Assembly: GCA_015232405.1 (NCBI GenBank)
Contig: JADFZS010000033.1
Span: forward strand, 1 to 44,522
Length of the DNA stretch: 44,522 nucleotides
Source of the DNA: Magnetococcales bacterium
GTDB taxonomy: Bacteria; Pseudomonadota; Magnetococcia; Magnetococcales; JADFYX01
Direction: 5' to 3'
The notes beneath the pieces were generated by a model. The model made no database searches. It worked only from the letters and a program-made list of their open reading frames with translations, and was not told the origin of the DNA. The position numbers and the translations under genes were made by a program. Positions within the stretch are counted from its first letter, which is position 1; each line of letters starts with the position of its first letter. Shown here one piece after another: positions 7,585 through 16,915 of the stretch.

Positions 7585-9618
7585 ATGTCTACTGACAAAA
7601 CCCAAAACAATACCTTTACAGAAAAACACTCCCTTGCAATGAAATATTACCAGCAAGGTAAGCTTGTGGAGGCTAATGTAATATTTTCAGATCTTATCCA
7701 GAGCAATCCTGAAATAAGCGAGCTACTTTTAGTTTCTGGAAATATATGTTTTGAATTGAAGGATTATAAACGAGCTTTTGATCTTTTAGAAAAATTTCAA
7801 GCTTTTCAACCCAATAACAAGATTGTCCTTCTTTTATTGGCAAAATGTTTGGTAAATCTTGGTGATAAAAATGGGGCGGAGAAGCATTTTTTTAATATCT
7901 TACATAGATACCCAAATTATACTGATGTCTATGTAGAGCTTGGGTTGCTCTACATAGAGCAAGACAAGTTGAAGCAGGCTCTTTTGGTATTAAGAAATGC
8001 CATTGCAAAAGATTTTAATAATTATGTAGCCCATGGTTATATGTCTGAGGCGTATAAAAAATTAAATTTAAAATTTTCCTTGCAGGTTCATATATGTCTT
8101 TTTTATCACTTTCACCCTGATCCTAATAAAAAATACGTTAATGATAAAATTTTAGATAAATATTTTATAGATCGTGAATTAGCCATGGATACTGCACTAC
8201 GGGCTAACAGAGTGATATTGACTGAAGCAGCAACAGGTTTGCAAATGTGTTATTATCAAGGGGAGAAATTTGATAATCCGCCGCCAAATCTGATCCATCT
8301 TCCTTCCGATGATATTTATCAATTTATATCCAATACCCGCCTTCGTGAACCAACTTTTATTCAATTTGACCCTGATAATGAGATTGAGTGCAAAGAGGCT
8401 ATATCTGTAGCAGAAAAATATGAAAAATCTATTGAGAAACTTAATATAGTTTTTAATGAGAATTATTGGGCATGTAAAAAAACAAAGCTGGAGTTTAAAG
8501 ATAGTGAGCCTTTAAGAATTTTTATGTTTGCATCCATAACAACCACTGTAATGCAACACTGTTCGCGGGCTGTATCTGATGCATTGGTGCGTAATGGTTG
8601 TGACGTTAAATTTTTAATTGAAGAAAATGACACAGAGCAGCTAACTATGAGCTATATCTATAATGAGCTTGCACAATTTGCTCCTCATTGTATGTTCAAT
8701 ATTAATAATGTGAACAATGTTTTTCTTTCAGATGATACATATAATATTGTTTGGTGGCAGGATCTTATGGAAAATCTATTGTTAGGAGAGCAGATTCCTT
8801 GGCGTAGTAGGGATATTGTTCTTTCTGCTTATCTGCAATTTGATCCATATATCTATAATACTGGTGCTAAAAAAGTTTATCGACAGGACTTTGGTGTCGA
8901 TCTTGAAAACTTCTCATCAATCACCCCTCTGAATGAAAGAAAAAAAATTGTTTTTGTAGGCAGTTCATATATTAATTCTGGTTCATTATATGGTGATACT
9001 GGTAAAAAAATTGTCGCTTTATTAAAAGAAAAAATGAACATGGGCGAGATTATTTCAGATAGATATTTACAACAGCTGTCAGAAAAATATGCAGTACCTT
9101 TTATAGAGATTTTTGAAAATTTACTTCCCTATGTTGTGCGGGATACAGCAATCGAGTGGTTGTGCTCAATTGCTGGTGATATTGATTATGATGTGGAAGT
9201 GTACGGTAGGTTTTGGGAATCAAACCCAATAGTTGCCCCTTATTTTAAAGGTATTCTACCCCACGGTCCCAAGTTGGCAAAGCTGTATAATGGGGCAAAA
9301 TATGGTATTTCCGCCATTCATCGTCACATCAACTCCCAACGACTGGTTGAGTTGTCAGCTTGCGGCTGTATACCAGTGGTTTTTGATCAAAGGTCATACA
9401 GAGAAGCCGAACCACCTTACTGGGTTGATGAGTGCCTATATTTCAATACCAAAGATGAACTAAAAGAGTGTATTGGACTTACACCAAAAAATGATGCAAA
9501 AACAATCAGTCAAGCTTATTCATATGATCAATTTGCCAAAAATATAATAACTCTTCTGAAAACAGGCGAATATCCAGCACAGCCTGTAGCAAGAACCCAG
9601 CTTCCAGATTATTTGTAA
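7585..9618 (+). CDS. TPR protein with CgeB-type glycosyltransferase domain
   Basis: 677 residues from the ATG at 7585. Upstream in-frame starts fall inside the terminator, so I prefer this one. Seen: about five TPR units in the first 170 residues (MKYYQQGKLVEANVIFSDL, then FELKDYKRAFDLLEKF and so on). A middle domain of unknown type follows. The C-terminal GT-B-like half carries VEVYGRFWESN, GPKLAKLYNGAKYGI and LVELSACGCIPVVFD. That last Glu/Cys-Gly-Cys block is typical of CgeB/Glyco_trans_1_2 nucleotide-sugar transferases. Known: TPR-fused GTs of this kind glycosylate proteins or surface glycans. No signal peptide is visible. The substrate cannot be told; modification of an envelope or magnetosome-associated protein is only a guess from position. 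Confidence 0.75.
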   Translation: MSTDKTQNNTFTEKHSLAMKYYQQGKLVEANVIFSDLIQSNPEISELLLVSGNICFELKDYKRAFDLLEKFQAFQPNNKIVLLLLAKCLVNLGDKNGAEKHFFNILHRYPNYTDVYVELGLLYIEQDKLKQALLVLRNAIAKDFNNYVAHGYMSEAYKKLNLKFSLQVHICLFYHFHPDPNKKYVNDKILDKYFIDRELAMDTALRANRVILTEAATGLQMCYYQGEKFDNPPPNLIHLPSDDIYQFISNTRLREPTFIQFDPDNEIECKEAISVAEKYEKSIEKLNIVFNENYWACKKTKLEFKDSEPLRIFMFASITTTVMQHCSRAVSDALVRNGCDVKFLIEENDTEQLTMSYIYNELAQFAPHCMFNINNVNNVFLSDDTYNIVWWQDLMENLLLGEQIPWRSRDIVLSAYLQFDPYIYNTGAKKVYRQDFGVDLENFSSITPLNERKKIVFVGSSYINSGSLYGDTGKKIVALLKEKMNMGEIISDRYLQQLSEKYAVPFIEIFENLLPYVVRDTAIEWLCSIAGDIDYDVEVYGRFWESNPIVAPYFKGILPHGPKLAKLYNGAKYGISAIHRHINSQRLVELSACGCIPVVFDQRSYREAEPPYWVDECLYFNTKDELKECIGLTPKNDAKTISQAYSYDQFAKNIITLLKTGEYPAQPVARTQLPDYL

Positions 9619-9634
9619 TTTTATCTAGACTTTA

Positions 9635-10954
9635 TCATCTTTTTAAAAGATCTATACCACGTCCTGCTAGCTGTCTTTCAAATAGAGAGTGACCAAAAAA
9701 GCGGTGTGTCACAACGTGGGCGCATGCTACACCCATGAGAATGGCTGTGGTTGCTTCGTAGTCTGTGGTGATTTCAAAAATTGTCAGTATGGTTGAAATG
9801 GGAGCACCCAAAATTGGGCTTATAACTCCCCCCATGCCTACTAAAGCATAGAGAGATAGTGGGGAGATGGGTAGGTTTGCATATTGGTCTATTACGCCTG
9901 CAAAGGCAGCCCCCAACATAGCCCCAATAAATAGAGCAGGACCAAAAACCCCACCGCTAAAACCAGCACCAAGACTTAAAGGAGTTGTTACCATTTTTAG
10001 AGCCAATAGTGTCAACAACAGTGTTAAGGGGAGCTGTTGAAAAATTGCCGCATGGGTTGCCACCTCTGCCCCCAATCCCAGTACATGGGGAAATTGCATA
10101 CCAATAACTCCTAAAACGACACCGCCCAATGCAGGACGAATACGAGAATCTATTGGTAAACCCTGAAGACGGGGTACGCTCCACATCAAGCTACGCATAA
10201 AAATAACAGTAACCACCCCAGAAAGCAGACCCAAAATGGCAAAAAACAGATATTCATACCAATAGTGGCTCAATCCGGTCATGGCTACTGGTACACCCTT
10301 TATATGAACATCCAACAATTGTGCTGTTGCAGAACCTGCTACCGATGAGACGGCTATGGGAATAAAGGTTTTTATAGAAAATTTTCGCAATATCACCTCA
10401 TGAGCAAACAGTATACCTGCCAAGGGAGCATTGAACGATGCTGATATGGCAGCAGCTATGCCACTGGCAAATAGAGTGCGACGACTATCTTTAAGGGGAG
10501 AAAAAGATGCTAGTAGAGAACCAAGGGCAGCACCCATATGTACCGAAGGACCGTAACGACCAACCGATGCACCAAAACCGATGGATATAGCACTTAGCAG
10601 ACCGACTCCAAACCCTTCTCGCATGGATACTTTGTTATCATTTAGAAGGTCTGCTTCTAGAACATGCATCATACCCTTATTTGCCCTTCCCGGCATTATA
10701 TAATAGCAGAGCAGACCCACCACCAAACCACCTCCACCAAGAATCAAGGGTAGGGACCAATGCCTTGCCCCACCACCTTCAGGTAGTTGATGTAGAGGGG
10801 TAACATGAAAAATATCTTGTACTAAATGGACTGTCTGGAGAAAAAGGGCAATTGCTATTGCTACAAAACCACCTATCACAGATGCAGCTAATATCAATAA
10901 AGCAATGTGTGTTAGCTTTAACTTACTGTGCTCTATTTTAGTAACTTCAGACAT
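9635..10954 (-). CDS. ClC-family chloride channel with Tyr at the gating position
   Basis: 439 residues, multi-pass, usual length for a bacterial ClC without CBS domains. Seen: GRYGPSVHMGAALGS (about 132-146) is the ClC filter block normally written GREGP; here the external gating glutamate is Tyr134. SGGVFGPALFIGAMLG matches the second filter motif (GGxFxP). The usual GSGIP loop is not recognisable; the region reads GRANKGMMHVLEA. Known: the gating glutamate couples proton exchange to chloride movement, and loss of it generally uncouples the two. Inferred: passive anion channel rather than 2Cl-/H+ exchanger. It is convergent with the glycosyltransferase gene, 16 bases apart, and not obviously part of either neighbouring pathway. 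Confidence 0.9.
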   Translation of the reverse strand: MSEVTKIEHSKLKLTHIALLILAASVIGGFVAIAIALFLQTVHLVQDIFHVTPLHQLPEGGGARHWSLPLILGGGGLVVGLLCYYIMPGRANKGMMHVLEADLLNDNKVSMREGFGVGLLSAISIGFGASVGRYGPSVHMGAALGSLLASFSPLKDSRRTLFASGIAAAISASFNAPLAGILFAHEVILRKFSIKTFIPIAVSSVAGSATAQLLDVHIKGVPVAMTGLSHYWYEYLFFAILGLLSGVVTVIFMRSLMWSVPRLQGLPIDSRIRPALGGVVLGVIGMQFPHVLGLGAEVATHAAIFQQLPLTLLLTLLALKMVTTPLSLGAGFSGGVFGPALFIGAMLGAAFAGVIDQYANLPISPLSLYALVGMGGVISPILGAPISTILTIFEITTDYEATTAILMGVACAHVVTHRFFGHSLFERQLAGRGIDLLKR

Positions 10955-11094
10955 TTGTTGGCCCTTTATTTTGGTTGTGACTTAAAAATGGCTATTACAC
11001 ATTTAGATGGTTTACAACAATAAAGTAGGCATATCATTATGTTCTTGTAAGGGGTGAGTTGAGAATACGGTTTTATTTAAATAAAAACAATTTT

Positions 11095-11883
11095 TTAACT
11101 CAATTTAACCGCCTCATCTATATCATATTTATCAGTGTAGCCCCTTGGTGTAATCATTGTGTTGGCTTTTATAAATGTTTGGGAGTTGCCAACTATCAGG
11201 GTTGTCTGCATACCAATTTTTTGATTGTTCATATCAGCAATGTTTGTAAGTGTTAGCTGCTCTTTTTCTCTGTAGGCTGCATTTACCACTGCAACAGGGG
11301 TTAGGGGATTGCGGCACGAAAGAAATATTTTTTGTGCCTCGATAATCTGTTGGGTTCTTTTACCACTTTTTGGGTTGTACAGGGCTATAACAAAGTCAGC
11401 TTTTGCTGCTGCAATTAGCCTTTTTTCAATTACCGACCATGGGGTCATTAAATCGGAAAGGGATATGGCACAAAAATCGTGGGTTAATGGAGCACCAGCT
11501 AAAGAGGCACAAGCACTAAGTGCTGTTACCCCAGGAATAACCTCTACCTCTATACCACTTTGGGGGGTCCATCCGCTGTGGAGCAGCACCTCATATGCCG
11601 GACCTGCCATACCATAAATTCCCACATCACCAGATGATATCAAAGCTACTTTTTTACCATCCATGGCAAGCTTGCAAGCAGTACCACAGCGTTCTAACTC
11701 CTGGCGCATACCACTGCCAATTATCTCTTTATCACCCAACATATCCTTAACTAAATTTAGATATGTTTTATAACCTACCACCACCTCTGCCTCTGCAATG
11801 GCTGCCAAGGCACGAGGGGTTAAATAGTTTTCGTTACCGGGTCCGGTGCTTACCAAATAGAGTTTGCCACTTAATTCTGCCAT
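11095..11883 (-). CDS. cbiH: Cobalt-precorrin-3B C17-methyltransferase (CbiH/CobJ)
   Basis: 262 residues, normal length. It contracts the corrin ring while methylating C17 with S-adenosylmethionine. Seen: the tetrapyrrole methylase fold with the N-terminal loop LYLVSTGPGN (about 8-17), VGYKTYL (36-42), ISSGDVGIYGMAGP (82-95), EVIPGVTALSA and DFCAISLSDLMTPW. The SGDVGIYGMA sequence is characteristic of CobJ/CbiH. It is the last gene of the minus-strand cobalamin operon, 40 bases after the TPMT-like gene. Cobalt insertion appears to be early here (CbiX, CbiD and CbiG present), so the anaerobic name is preferred. No extra iron-sulfur domain is seen. Confidence 0.93.
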   Translation of the reverse strand: MAELSGKLYLVSTGPGNENYLTPRALAAIAEAEVVVGYKTYLNLVKDMLGDKEIIGSGMRQELERCGTACKLAMDGKKVALISSGDVGIYGMAGPAYEVLLHSGWTPQSGIEVEVIPGVTALSACASLAGAPLTHDFCAISLSDLMTPWSVIEKRLIAAAKADFVIALYNPKSGKRTQQIIEAQKIFLSCRNPLTPVAVVNAAYREKEQLTLTNIADMNNQKIGMQTTLIVGNSQTFIKANTMITPRGYTDKYDIDEAVKLS

Positions 11884-11923
11884 TATATTTGCCTGCTTTG
11901 CTGCTTAAAAAGTCTGTTATGGA

Positions 11924-12535
11924 TCATTGTTTATGGGTTAAAACCGTTGCTAGTTCGTGTTTGCCCGATGGATGATCTATCTGTTTTAATGGACTGTTTT
12001 GCCAAATCCAATTTGCACTGTTAAAGAGCTTGTGCATTTCATCAATGCTGCAATGATATGGCGGTCCACCGGGTTGGTTTGTCTGCATGAAATTGGCAAA
12101 TAGTCTGCCCCCAGGTTTAAGCCATAATCTTAACAGCTCTTCATAAGCTTGCCATCTATCTGGATGTAACGCACAAAGGCTGGTCTGTTCGTAAATGGCA
12201 TCCACTGGTGTATCGGGTTGCCAATTAAAAAAATCGGCTTGCACAACTGTAGCTTTAAGTCCCTGTTGCGCTAAAAGTCCTCGCACAACTTTAATGGCTG
12301 ATGGGGCAAAGTCTATGGCTGTTACATCAAAACCTCTTTCAGCCAACAAGGCCACCTCATAACCTTGTCCACAACCGGGAATCAAAATACGACAGGGTGT
12401 GAAATTTTCATCGTTTAATAGTGCAAGTATACTGGGGCTTACCTGACCTCTGTCCCATCCAATTTGACCACTTAGATATCGGGACTCCCACTCATCTTCA
12501 CAATTTTTATTACCATCTATGCAGTTTTTAGTCAT
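11924..12535 (-). CDS. Thiopurine methyltransferase (TPMT)-family SAM methyltransferase
   Basis: 203 residues. Seen: the family opening EDEWESRYLSGQIGWDRGQVSPSI, whose W/E-x-RY and GWD residues are typical; the SAM-binding motif I block ILIPGCGQGYEVALLA; FDVTAIDFAPSAI; and VDAIYEQTSLCALHPDRW, the TPMT post-motif region. Known: bacterial members methylate thiols or selenium and tellurium species; real substrates are often unknown. It lies within the cobalamin operon, same strand, 30 bases after cbiG and 40 before cbiH, so it is presumably co-expressed. It is not a known corrin-ring methylase and lacks their fold. It may be a passenger gene or perform a side reaction. Confidence 0.85.
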   Translation of the reverse strand: MTKNCIDGNKNCEDEWESRYLSGQIGWDRGQVSPSILALLNDENFTPCRILIPGCGQGYEVALLAERGFDVTAIDFAPSAIKVVRGLLAQQGLKATVVQADFFNWQPDTPVDAIYEQTSLCALHPDRWQAYEELLRLWLKPGGRLFANFMQTNQPGGPPYHCSIDEMHKLFNSANWIWQNSPLKQIDHPSGKHELATVLTHKQ

Positions 12536-12565
12536 TTGTAACCAATCTTTTAAAAGATATTGTTA

Positions 12566-13681
12566 TTAATCGTTAATATAAACTATAGAAATTGTGGCGT
12601 TTTTACCATCTTCACCTTTGTAGCGCAGTTTTTCTACCAACAGATTGGAAGCATTACTATTTGCAGCTAAAATGGCTGCAGCTTCCGAAACTGATGGTGT
12701 GCCTGTATAACCTCTTACAACCTGCGAAGGGTTGGGTACTGTTACTTTAGCCAACTCTTGGGCAGGATAGAGTATAAGTGGTGTTTTTAGCTCGTCAGCA
12801 AGTGCTAACAAACCAGCCTCATCGCCTTTGATATCAATGGTTGCAATGTGCTTAATGTCTGATATATCCAATTGTTTTTCCGATAGAGCCATATTTAATG
12901 CGGTTTTTATTGTGGCTAGGGGTGTACCCCGGTCACAACCAACACCTATGGATAGTTTTGCCCCCTGACCCAAAGGTGGACGGTAGATTACAGCTGTTTG
13001 TGGCCACTGATTGATTATATGCTTAGTATCGCTGTTATGGGTGATCCATAAAAGAGCATCATGATTTTTGGGGTCTGCCTGTTTAATGTCGGAAAGCAAC
13101 TTAATATTATTGTTGAGCTTGGGCCAGGCATCCATCCAGCGTTTGCTGCCACACTCTTGAACCAATGCAACAGGCTTATCATTTACCACCGCTGCCGCAG
13201 TTCGGGTTAAATTATTACTATCAGCCTCTATCTGCCAGTTAAGATCTTTACCCAGGAGATCAACAGCAATTGTCCCCATACTATCAGATGCTGTGGTTAT
13301 TATCGGCAGTGCCGAAAAAATTTTTGCCACTTCATGGGCATATTGATTGGCTCCACCAAGATGACCAGATAAAACCGGTATTACAAAACGGGCCATCTCA
13401 TCTATAGCCAACACCGCTGGATCTTTGGTTTTGGATATAAGATGGGGGGCTGTGAGACGTACTACCGCTCCCAAGGCAGAAAAAAAACAGATGGGATTAT
13501 GGTTTTTAAGAAGATCTTTAATATAACCAGCAAGGGGAGGGGTTAAAGGTTGCACATCTCCTTTTAACTCATCACCCCAGGGTTTAAGGATATATAGCTT
13601 GGCATCGGGCCAGTGTTCAGCAAGTGTTGCAGCATTTGTTGCTCCACGTTTGGTAATTGCAACCAGGGCAGGGGTGGTCAT
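12566..13681 (-). CDS. cbiG: Cobalt-precorrin-5A hydrolase (CbiG)
   Basis: 371 residues, normal length. It opens the delta-lactone and releases acetaldehyde during anaerobic corrin-ring contraction. Seen: the N-terminal/central CbiG domain with ICFFSALGAVVRLTAPHL (about 63-80), DPAVLAIDEMARFVIPVLSGHLGGAN, and TTASDS; the C-terminal CbiG/CobE domain with SIGVGCDRGT, IDIKGDEAGLLALA and VRGYTGTPSVSEAAA. CbiG is diagnostic for the early-cobalt-insertion pathway. Its ATG overlaps the TGA of the cbiL gene (ATGA), so translation is probably coupled. Confidence 0.93.
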   Translation of the reverse strand: MTTPALVAITKRGATNAATLAEHWPDAKLYILKPWGDELKGDVQPLTPPLAGYIKDLLKNHNPICFFSALGAVVRLTAPHLISKTKDPAVLAIDEMARFVIPVLSGHLGGANQYAHEVAKIFSALPIITTASDSMGTIAVDLLGKDLNWQIEADSNNLTRTAAAVVNDKPVALVQECGSKRWMDAWPKLNNNIKLLSDIKQADPKNHDALLWITHNSDTKHIINQWPQTAVIYRPPLGQGAKLSIGVGCDRGTPLATIKTALNMALSEKQLDISDIKHIATIDIKGDEAGLLALADELKTPLILYPAQELAKVTVPNPSQVVRGYTGTPSVSEAAAILAANSNASNLLVEKLRYKGEDGKNATISIVYIND

Positions 13682-14433
13682 TTTCTGTTGCCCAAATTTG
13701 CTTCTCCATCATTACAGTGAACAATCAACAATGATAGATAGTGTACCCTGTTACCTTTTAGGGAGGCGATATCGGTTATGAGTTTTTCATCAGGTGAACC
13801 AGCGCGTTCAACAAATGCACATTTGTGCAGAAGGTTGCGATTTTCCAGAAGAGTGAGAATTTCATCAAGCACAGGGCGGACTTTTAAAAGCACCACTGTT
13901 TCAAATTCGCTGAAAAGTTGGTCTAAACGCTCATTACCAACAGTAGCTGCAACTATAGCCAGGCTCTGGTCTCCTTCACACAACCCTTTTTGGTGCATGG
14001 CTGCTCCAGCAAGGGGAGAAGAAACACCCGGTATTATTTTAATATTTATATCGGGATCAATTGCCAATACTGTTCTTTGCAAATGACCAAATGTGGAGAA
14101 AAATGAGGCATCACCCTCCACTAAAAAAACCACATCCAAACCGCTGTTAAGGGTAGCTAAAACCTGTTTTGCAGCAATGGTCCATTTTTCCACCAATATA
14201 ACCGGATCTCTGGTCATGGGAAAGGAGAGGGCCAGGGTACTGTCTGGTGGGTTAATACCTGCCCTTTCAACTATCTGACGGGCATAGCTTATCTCATCTT
14301 TACGACTAACAGGCCATGCCCAACACCGGGCATTTTCCAAGGTGTTCCAAGCCAGTTTTGTTATCAAGCCCGGATCACCGGGTCCCAAAGAAGCAGCTAT
14401 CAAACTGCCTTGTTTATTATTTGTAGGGTTCAT
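13678..14433 (-). CDS. cbiL: Cobalt-precorrin-2 C20-methyltransferase (CbiL/CobI)
   Basis: 251 residues, close to family length. It methylates C20 of cobalt-factor II/precorrin-2. Seen: LIAASLGPGDPGLITKLAW (about 11-29), the nucleotide-binding loop; VVFLVEGDASFFSTFGHL, matching the CobI/CbiL GDPxFYSTF motif though with A-S instead of P-x; IKIIPGVSSPLAGAA; and VVLLKVRP near the end. Its stop overlaps the next gene's start. The 69-base gap from the upstream cbiET gene is the largest in this part of the operon. Confidence 0.9.
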   Translation of the reverse strand: MNPTNNKQGSLIAASLGPGDPGLITKLAWNTLENARCWAWPVSRKDEISYARQIVERAGINPPDSTLALSFPMTRDPVILVEKWTIAAKQVLATLNSGLDVVFLVEGDASFFSTFGHLQRTVLAIDPDINIKIIPGVSSPLAGAAMHQKGLCEGDQSLAIVAATVGNERLDQLFSEFETVVLLKVRPVLDEILTLLENRNLLHKCAFVERAGSPDEKLITDIASLKGNRVHYLSLLIVHCNDGEANLGNRK

Positions 14434-14502
14434 AGTTGTTTAAAATCATAAAAAAATGTTGGTTAAGCCTGTTAATTTACCAGATTTAGGGTAATCAACC
14501 CA

Positions 14503-15816
14503 TCAAGTGGGAATCTCTTGTTCTGCTTTTTTTGCAGCAACAATAAAAACAGGTGATTCCGGTACTAGCCGGTTCATAGCTAAAATCGGAGCAGAGCGGC
14601 TAACCTGTATTTGGCTCATCTGCCAATCCATGCCAATCTTTTTTAAAGTTACCAGAGCCTGGTTTAAATTCTCCAAGGTGATGAAATTCATAACCAGACG
14701 ACCACCATCTTTAAGACGATCTGCCACTATTTTTATCAACTGCGCTAGTGAACCACCTGAGCCACCTATAAATACAGCATCAGGGTCGGGCCAATTTGTT
14801 AATCCTTCTGGAGCAGTACCAGCAAATAGTTGATAGTTGGCAATTTGTAGTTTTGCTCGGTTTTCTGAAATTGTTGCAAGCCTTGTTTGGTTTTTTTCCA
14901 TGGCATAAACTTCACCACAATTCGCCAAACGAGCAGCCTCTAAACCGACACTGCCAGAACCAGCACCAATATCCCAAACAATGCTATCTTTTTGCAAGGA
15001 TAGATAAGCAAGTGATACAACCCTGATCTCCTGCTTGGTAATAAGTGCTGTTGTAGATTCTGCTGGCAGAAACTCACTATCGGCAATGCCCAACAGTGGT
15101 TTTTTTATAGTATCTTCTGTTTGCTTTTTGCAACGGAGCAAAATAACAACATTCGGCGAAATGAACGCTGTTTTTAATATTTGTGAAGCTGTTTGGTTTG
15201 TTATTATGTTCTCTGTTGGGCTGGTTAGCTCTTGGGCGACCGTTATTAAAAACTCCCCTTCCAAATCAAGCATCAATAGCATTTTGGCAATACGGTTTGG
15301 GGTGTTTGCCGGGCTGGTCAAAAGGGCAATTTTATCTTCACTAAACAGGGCTTTAAAAAGAGGATATAGGGGGTGGTCAACGCCACTTGTCGGTTGCCAA
15401 TCGCCACCATCTTTAGCATGTATGGATAGCAGTTTTGCATCGCTCCAGGAAATACCAAGGCGACTAAATGCCACCTGAATTGTACTGACATTTTCCATTA
15501 CAACAATGGAGTTTTTCGGTAGTTTTTTTATGAGATATCCGGCAATTCCATGAAAAAGTGGGTCACCTGTCGCCAAAACAACCACCTGTTTTCCTTCGTT
15601 TTGAGCAGCGGTTATAAGCTCTGGCAGTTCTTTGATTTTACCTGAAAGTGAACACTGTTCAGACGTGTTTTTAAAGTTTGGGCGATAGAGTTTTAAAAAA
15701 CGATCGTCAGCAATAATCAGGTCAGCTTGGGCCATGGTACGGCTGGCTTTTGGGGTGAGTTGATCCAGGCCGCCATCAAGGACACCAATTATGATACATT
15801 GGTTGTTTTTAGCCAT
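14503..15816 (-). CDS. cobL: Fused C5,15-methyltransferase/decarboxylase (CbiE-CbiT, CobL type)
   Basis: 437 residues from the ATG at 15816; a longer in-frame extension to 15864 would overlap cbiD and lacks family similarity. It methylates C5 and C15 and decarboxylates the C12 acetate. Seen: an N-terminal CbiE tetrapyrrole methylase half (CIIIGVLDGGLDQLT, VVVLATGDPLFHGIAGYL, LSIHAKDG) and a C-terminal CbiT half with a classical Rossmann SAM site (VWDIGAGSGSVGLEAARL, AMEKNQ, PDAVFIGGSGG). The fusion is common in bacteria. The start lies one base after the cbiD stop, so the two are probably translationally coupled. Confidence 0.92.
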   Translation of the reverse strand: MAKNNQCIIIGVLDGGLDQLTPKASRTMAQADLIIADDRFLKLYRPNFKNTSEQCSLSGKIKELPELITAAQNEGKQVVVLATGDPLFHGIAGYLIKKLPKNSIVVMENVSTIQVAFSRLGISWSDAKLLSIHAKDGGDWQPTSGVDHPLYPLFKALFSEDKIALLTSPANTPNRIAKMLLMLDLEGEFLITVAQELTSPTENIITNQTASQILKTAFISPNVVILLRCKKQTEDTIKKPLLGIADSEFLPAESTTALITKQEIRVVSLAYLSLQKDSIVWDIGAGSGSVGLEAARLANCGEVYAMEKNQTRLATISENRAKLQIANYQLFAGTAPEGLTNWPDPDAVFIGGSGGSLAQLIKIVADRLKDGGRLVMNFITLENLNQALVTLKKIGMDWQMSQIQVSRSAPILAMNRLVPESPVFIVAAKKAEQEIPT

Positions 15817-15817
15817 T

Positions 15818-16915
15818 TTATTGTTCCCAATTAGCAAGTGGAGTGCCTGACAAACCAAATGCAATTACCTCTATTTTGACCTTTTTATCGAGACGAGTTG
15901 ACATTGATTTTGCCACATCTTTTACCAGTAGTTGGTAGAACTCTTTTTCAAGTCCTTGCTCTTTTAATAACTCAGCAGCATGGCGAACTGTGATTGTTTT
16001 GGCAATTGTGTCACAGATATCAGTGGAGCCTCCAGCTTCTTTTGCTAAAGCTGCTACACGATCCATATCCAAACGGTTTTTATGGGCATGGGTATTATCC
16101 ATACCCTGACCTATTTTTGCTAGCTTTCCCGCCATTGCTGCAACGACCACATGGGCTATGCTGTTTATTTTTGCACTCTCCATTGCTGCTGCAAAAAAAT
16201 CTCCCATCTGAATAAAAGAGTATTCAGGCAGGTTGGGTTTTTGCTCCATTGCATAACGTTCTGTACGCCGTCCAGTTGTAAACACAATGGCGTCACAACC
16301 TGTTTTGCTGGCAACCTGTACCGCCTGTTGAATTGAAGCTTTATAAGCGGATGTAGAGTAGGGGTATACTATACCTCCAGTACCCAGTATGGATATTCCA
16401 TCCATAATGCCGAGGCGGTGGTTAAGGGTTTTTTTTGCCATCATTTTACCCTCAGGAACCGATATGGTTATTCTAAGCCCATGGTTTTTTAATAATTTGG
16501 CACCCTCTTGCTTGACGTTGGCAATTATATTGGCCATTGGAACCGGGTTTATAGCTGGTGCTCCAACTGGCAGGCCCACACCTATACGTGTTATACGACC
16601 CACACCTTGACCACCATGAACCGTAACACTATCTGGTTTATCGTCAACTATTTCTACTTTGGCAGTAAGGTGTGCTCCATTGGTGCAGTCAGGATCGTCC
16701 CCAGCATCTTTTATCACAACAGCGGTGGCACTGTTTTTTCCCAGGTTGCAACTATCAACAGTAAAAGAGACTGTCTGACCGTTTGGCAGGAGGGTAGCAA
16801 TGGTTTTGGGCGTTTTGTTGTTTGTCAGAGCTTTGCTGGCAGCCGCAGCAGCTGCTGCTGCACATGCTCCGGTGGTAAATCCAGTACGAGTACCTTTTTT
16901 AAAACGTTTGCTCAA
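15818..16915 (-). CDS. cbiD: Cobalt-precorrin-5B C1-methyltransferase (CbiD)
   Basis: 365 residues if translation starts at TTG 16915. I prefer this start: a GGGAAAGG sequence precedes it, it overlaps the cbiC stop as TTGA, and it puts the family's N-terminal KKGTRTGFTTGACAAAA motif at residues 5-20. The reading frame stays open to 17005, but that part is cbiC in another frame. Seen: GTRTGFTTGACAAAAAAAA, GVGRITRIGVGLPVGAPAINPVP, ISILGTGGIVYPYST and TGRRTERYA, all typical of CbiD. It methylates C1 in the anaerobic pathway. The C-terminal tail ends GLSGTPLANWEQ. Confidence 0.93.
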   Translation of the reverse strand: MSKRFKKGTRTGFTTGACAAAAAAAASKALTNNKTPKTIATLLPNGQTVSFTVDSCNLGKNSATAVVIKDAGDDPDCTNGAHLTAKVEIVDDKPDSVTVHGGQGVGRITRIGVGLPVGAPAINPVPMANIIANVKQEGAKLLKNHGLRITISVPEGKMMAKKTLNHRLGIMDGISILGTGGIVYPYSTSAYKASIQQAVQVASKTGCDAIVFTTGRRTERYAMEQKPNLPEYSFIQMGDFFAAAMESAKINSIAHVVVAAMAGKLAKIGQGMDNTHAHKNRLDMDRVAALAKEAGGSTDICDTIAKTITVRHAAELLKEQGLEKEFYQLLVKDVAKSMSTRLDKKVKIEVIAFGLSGTPLANWEQ

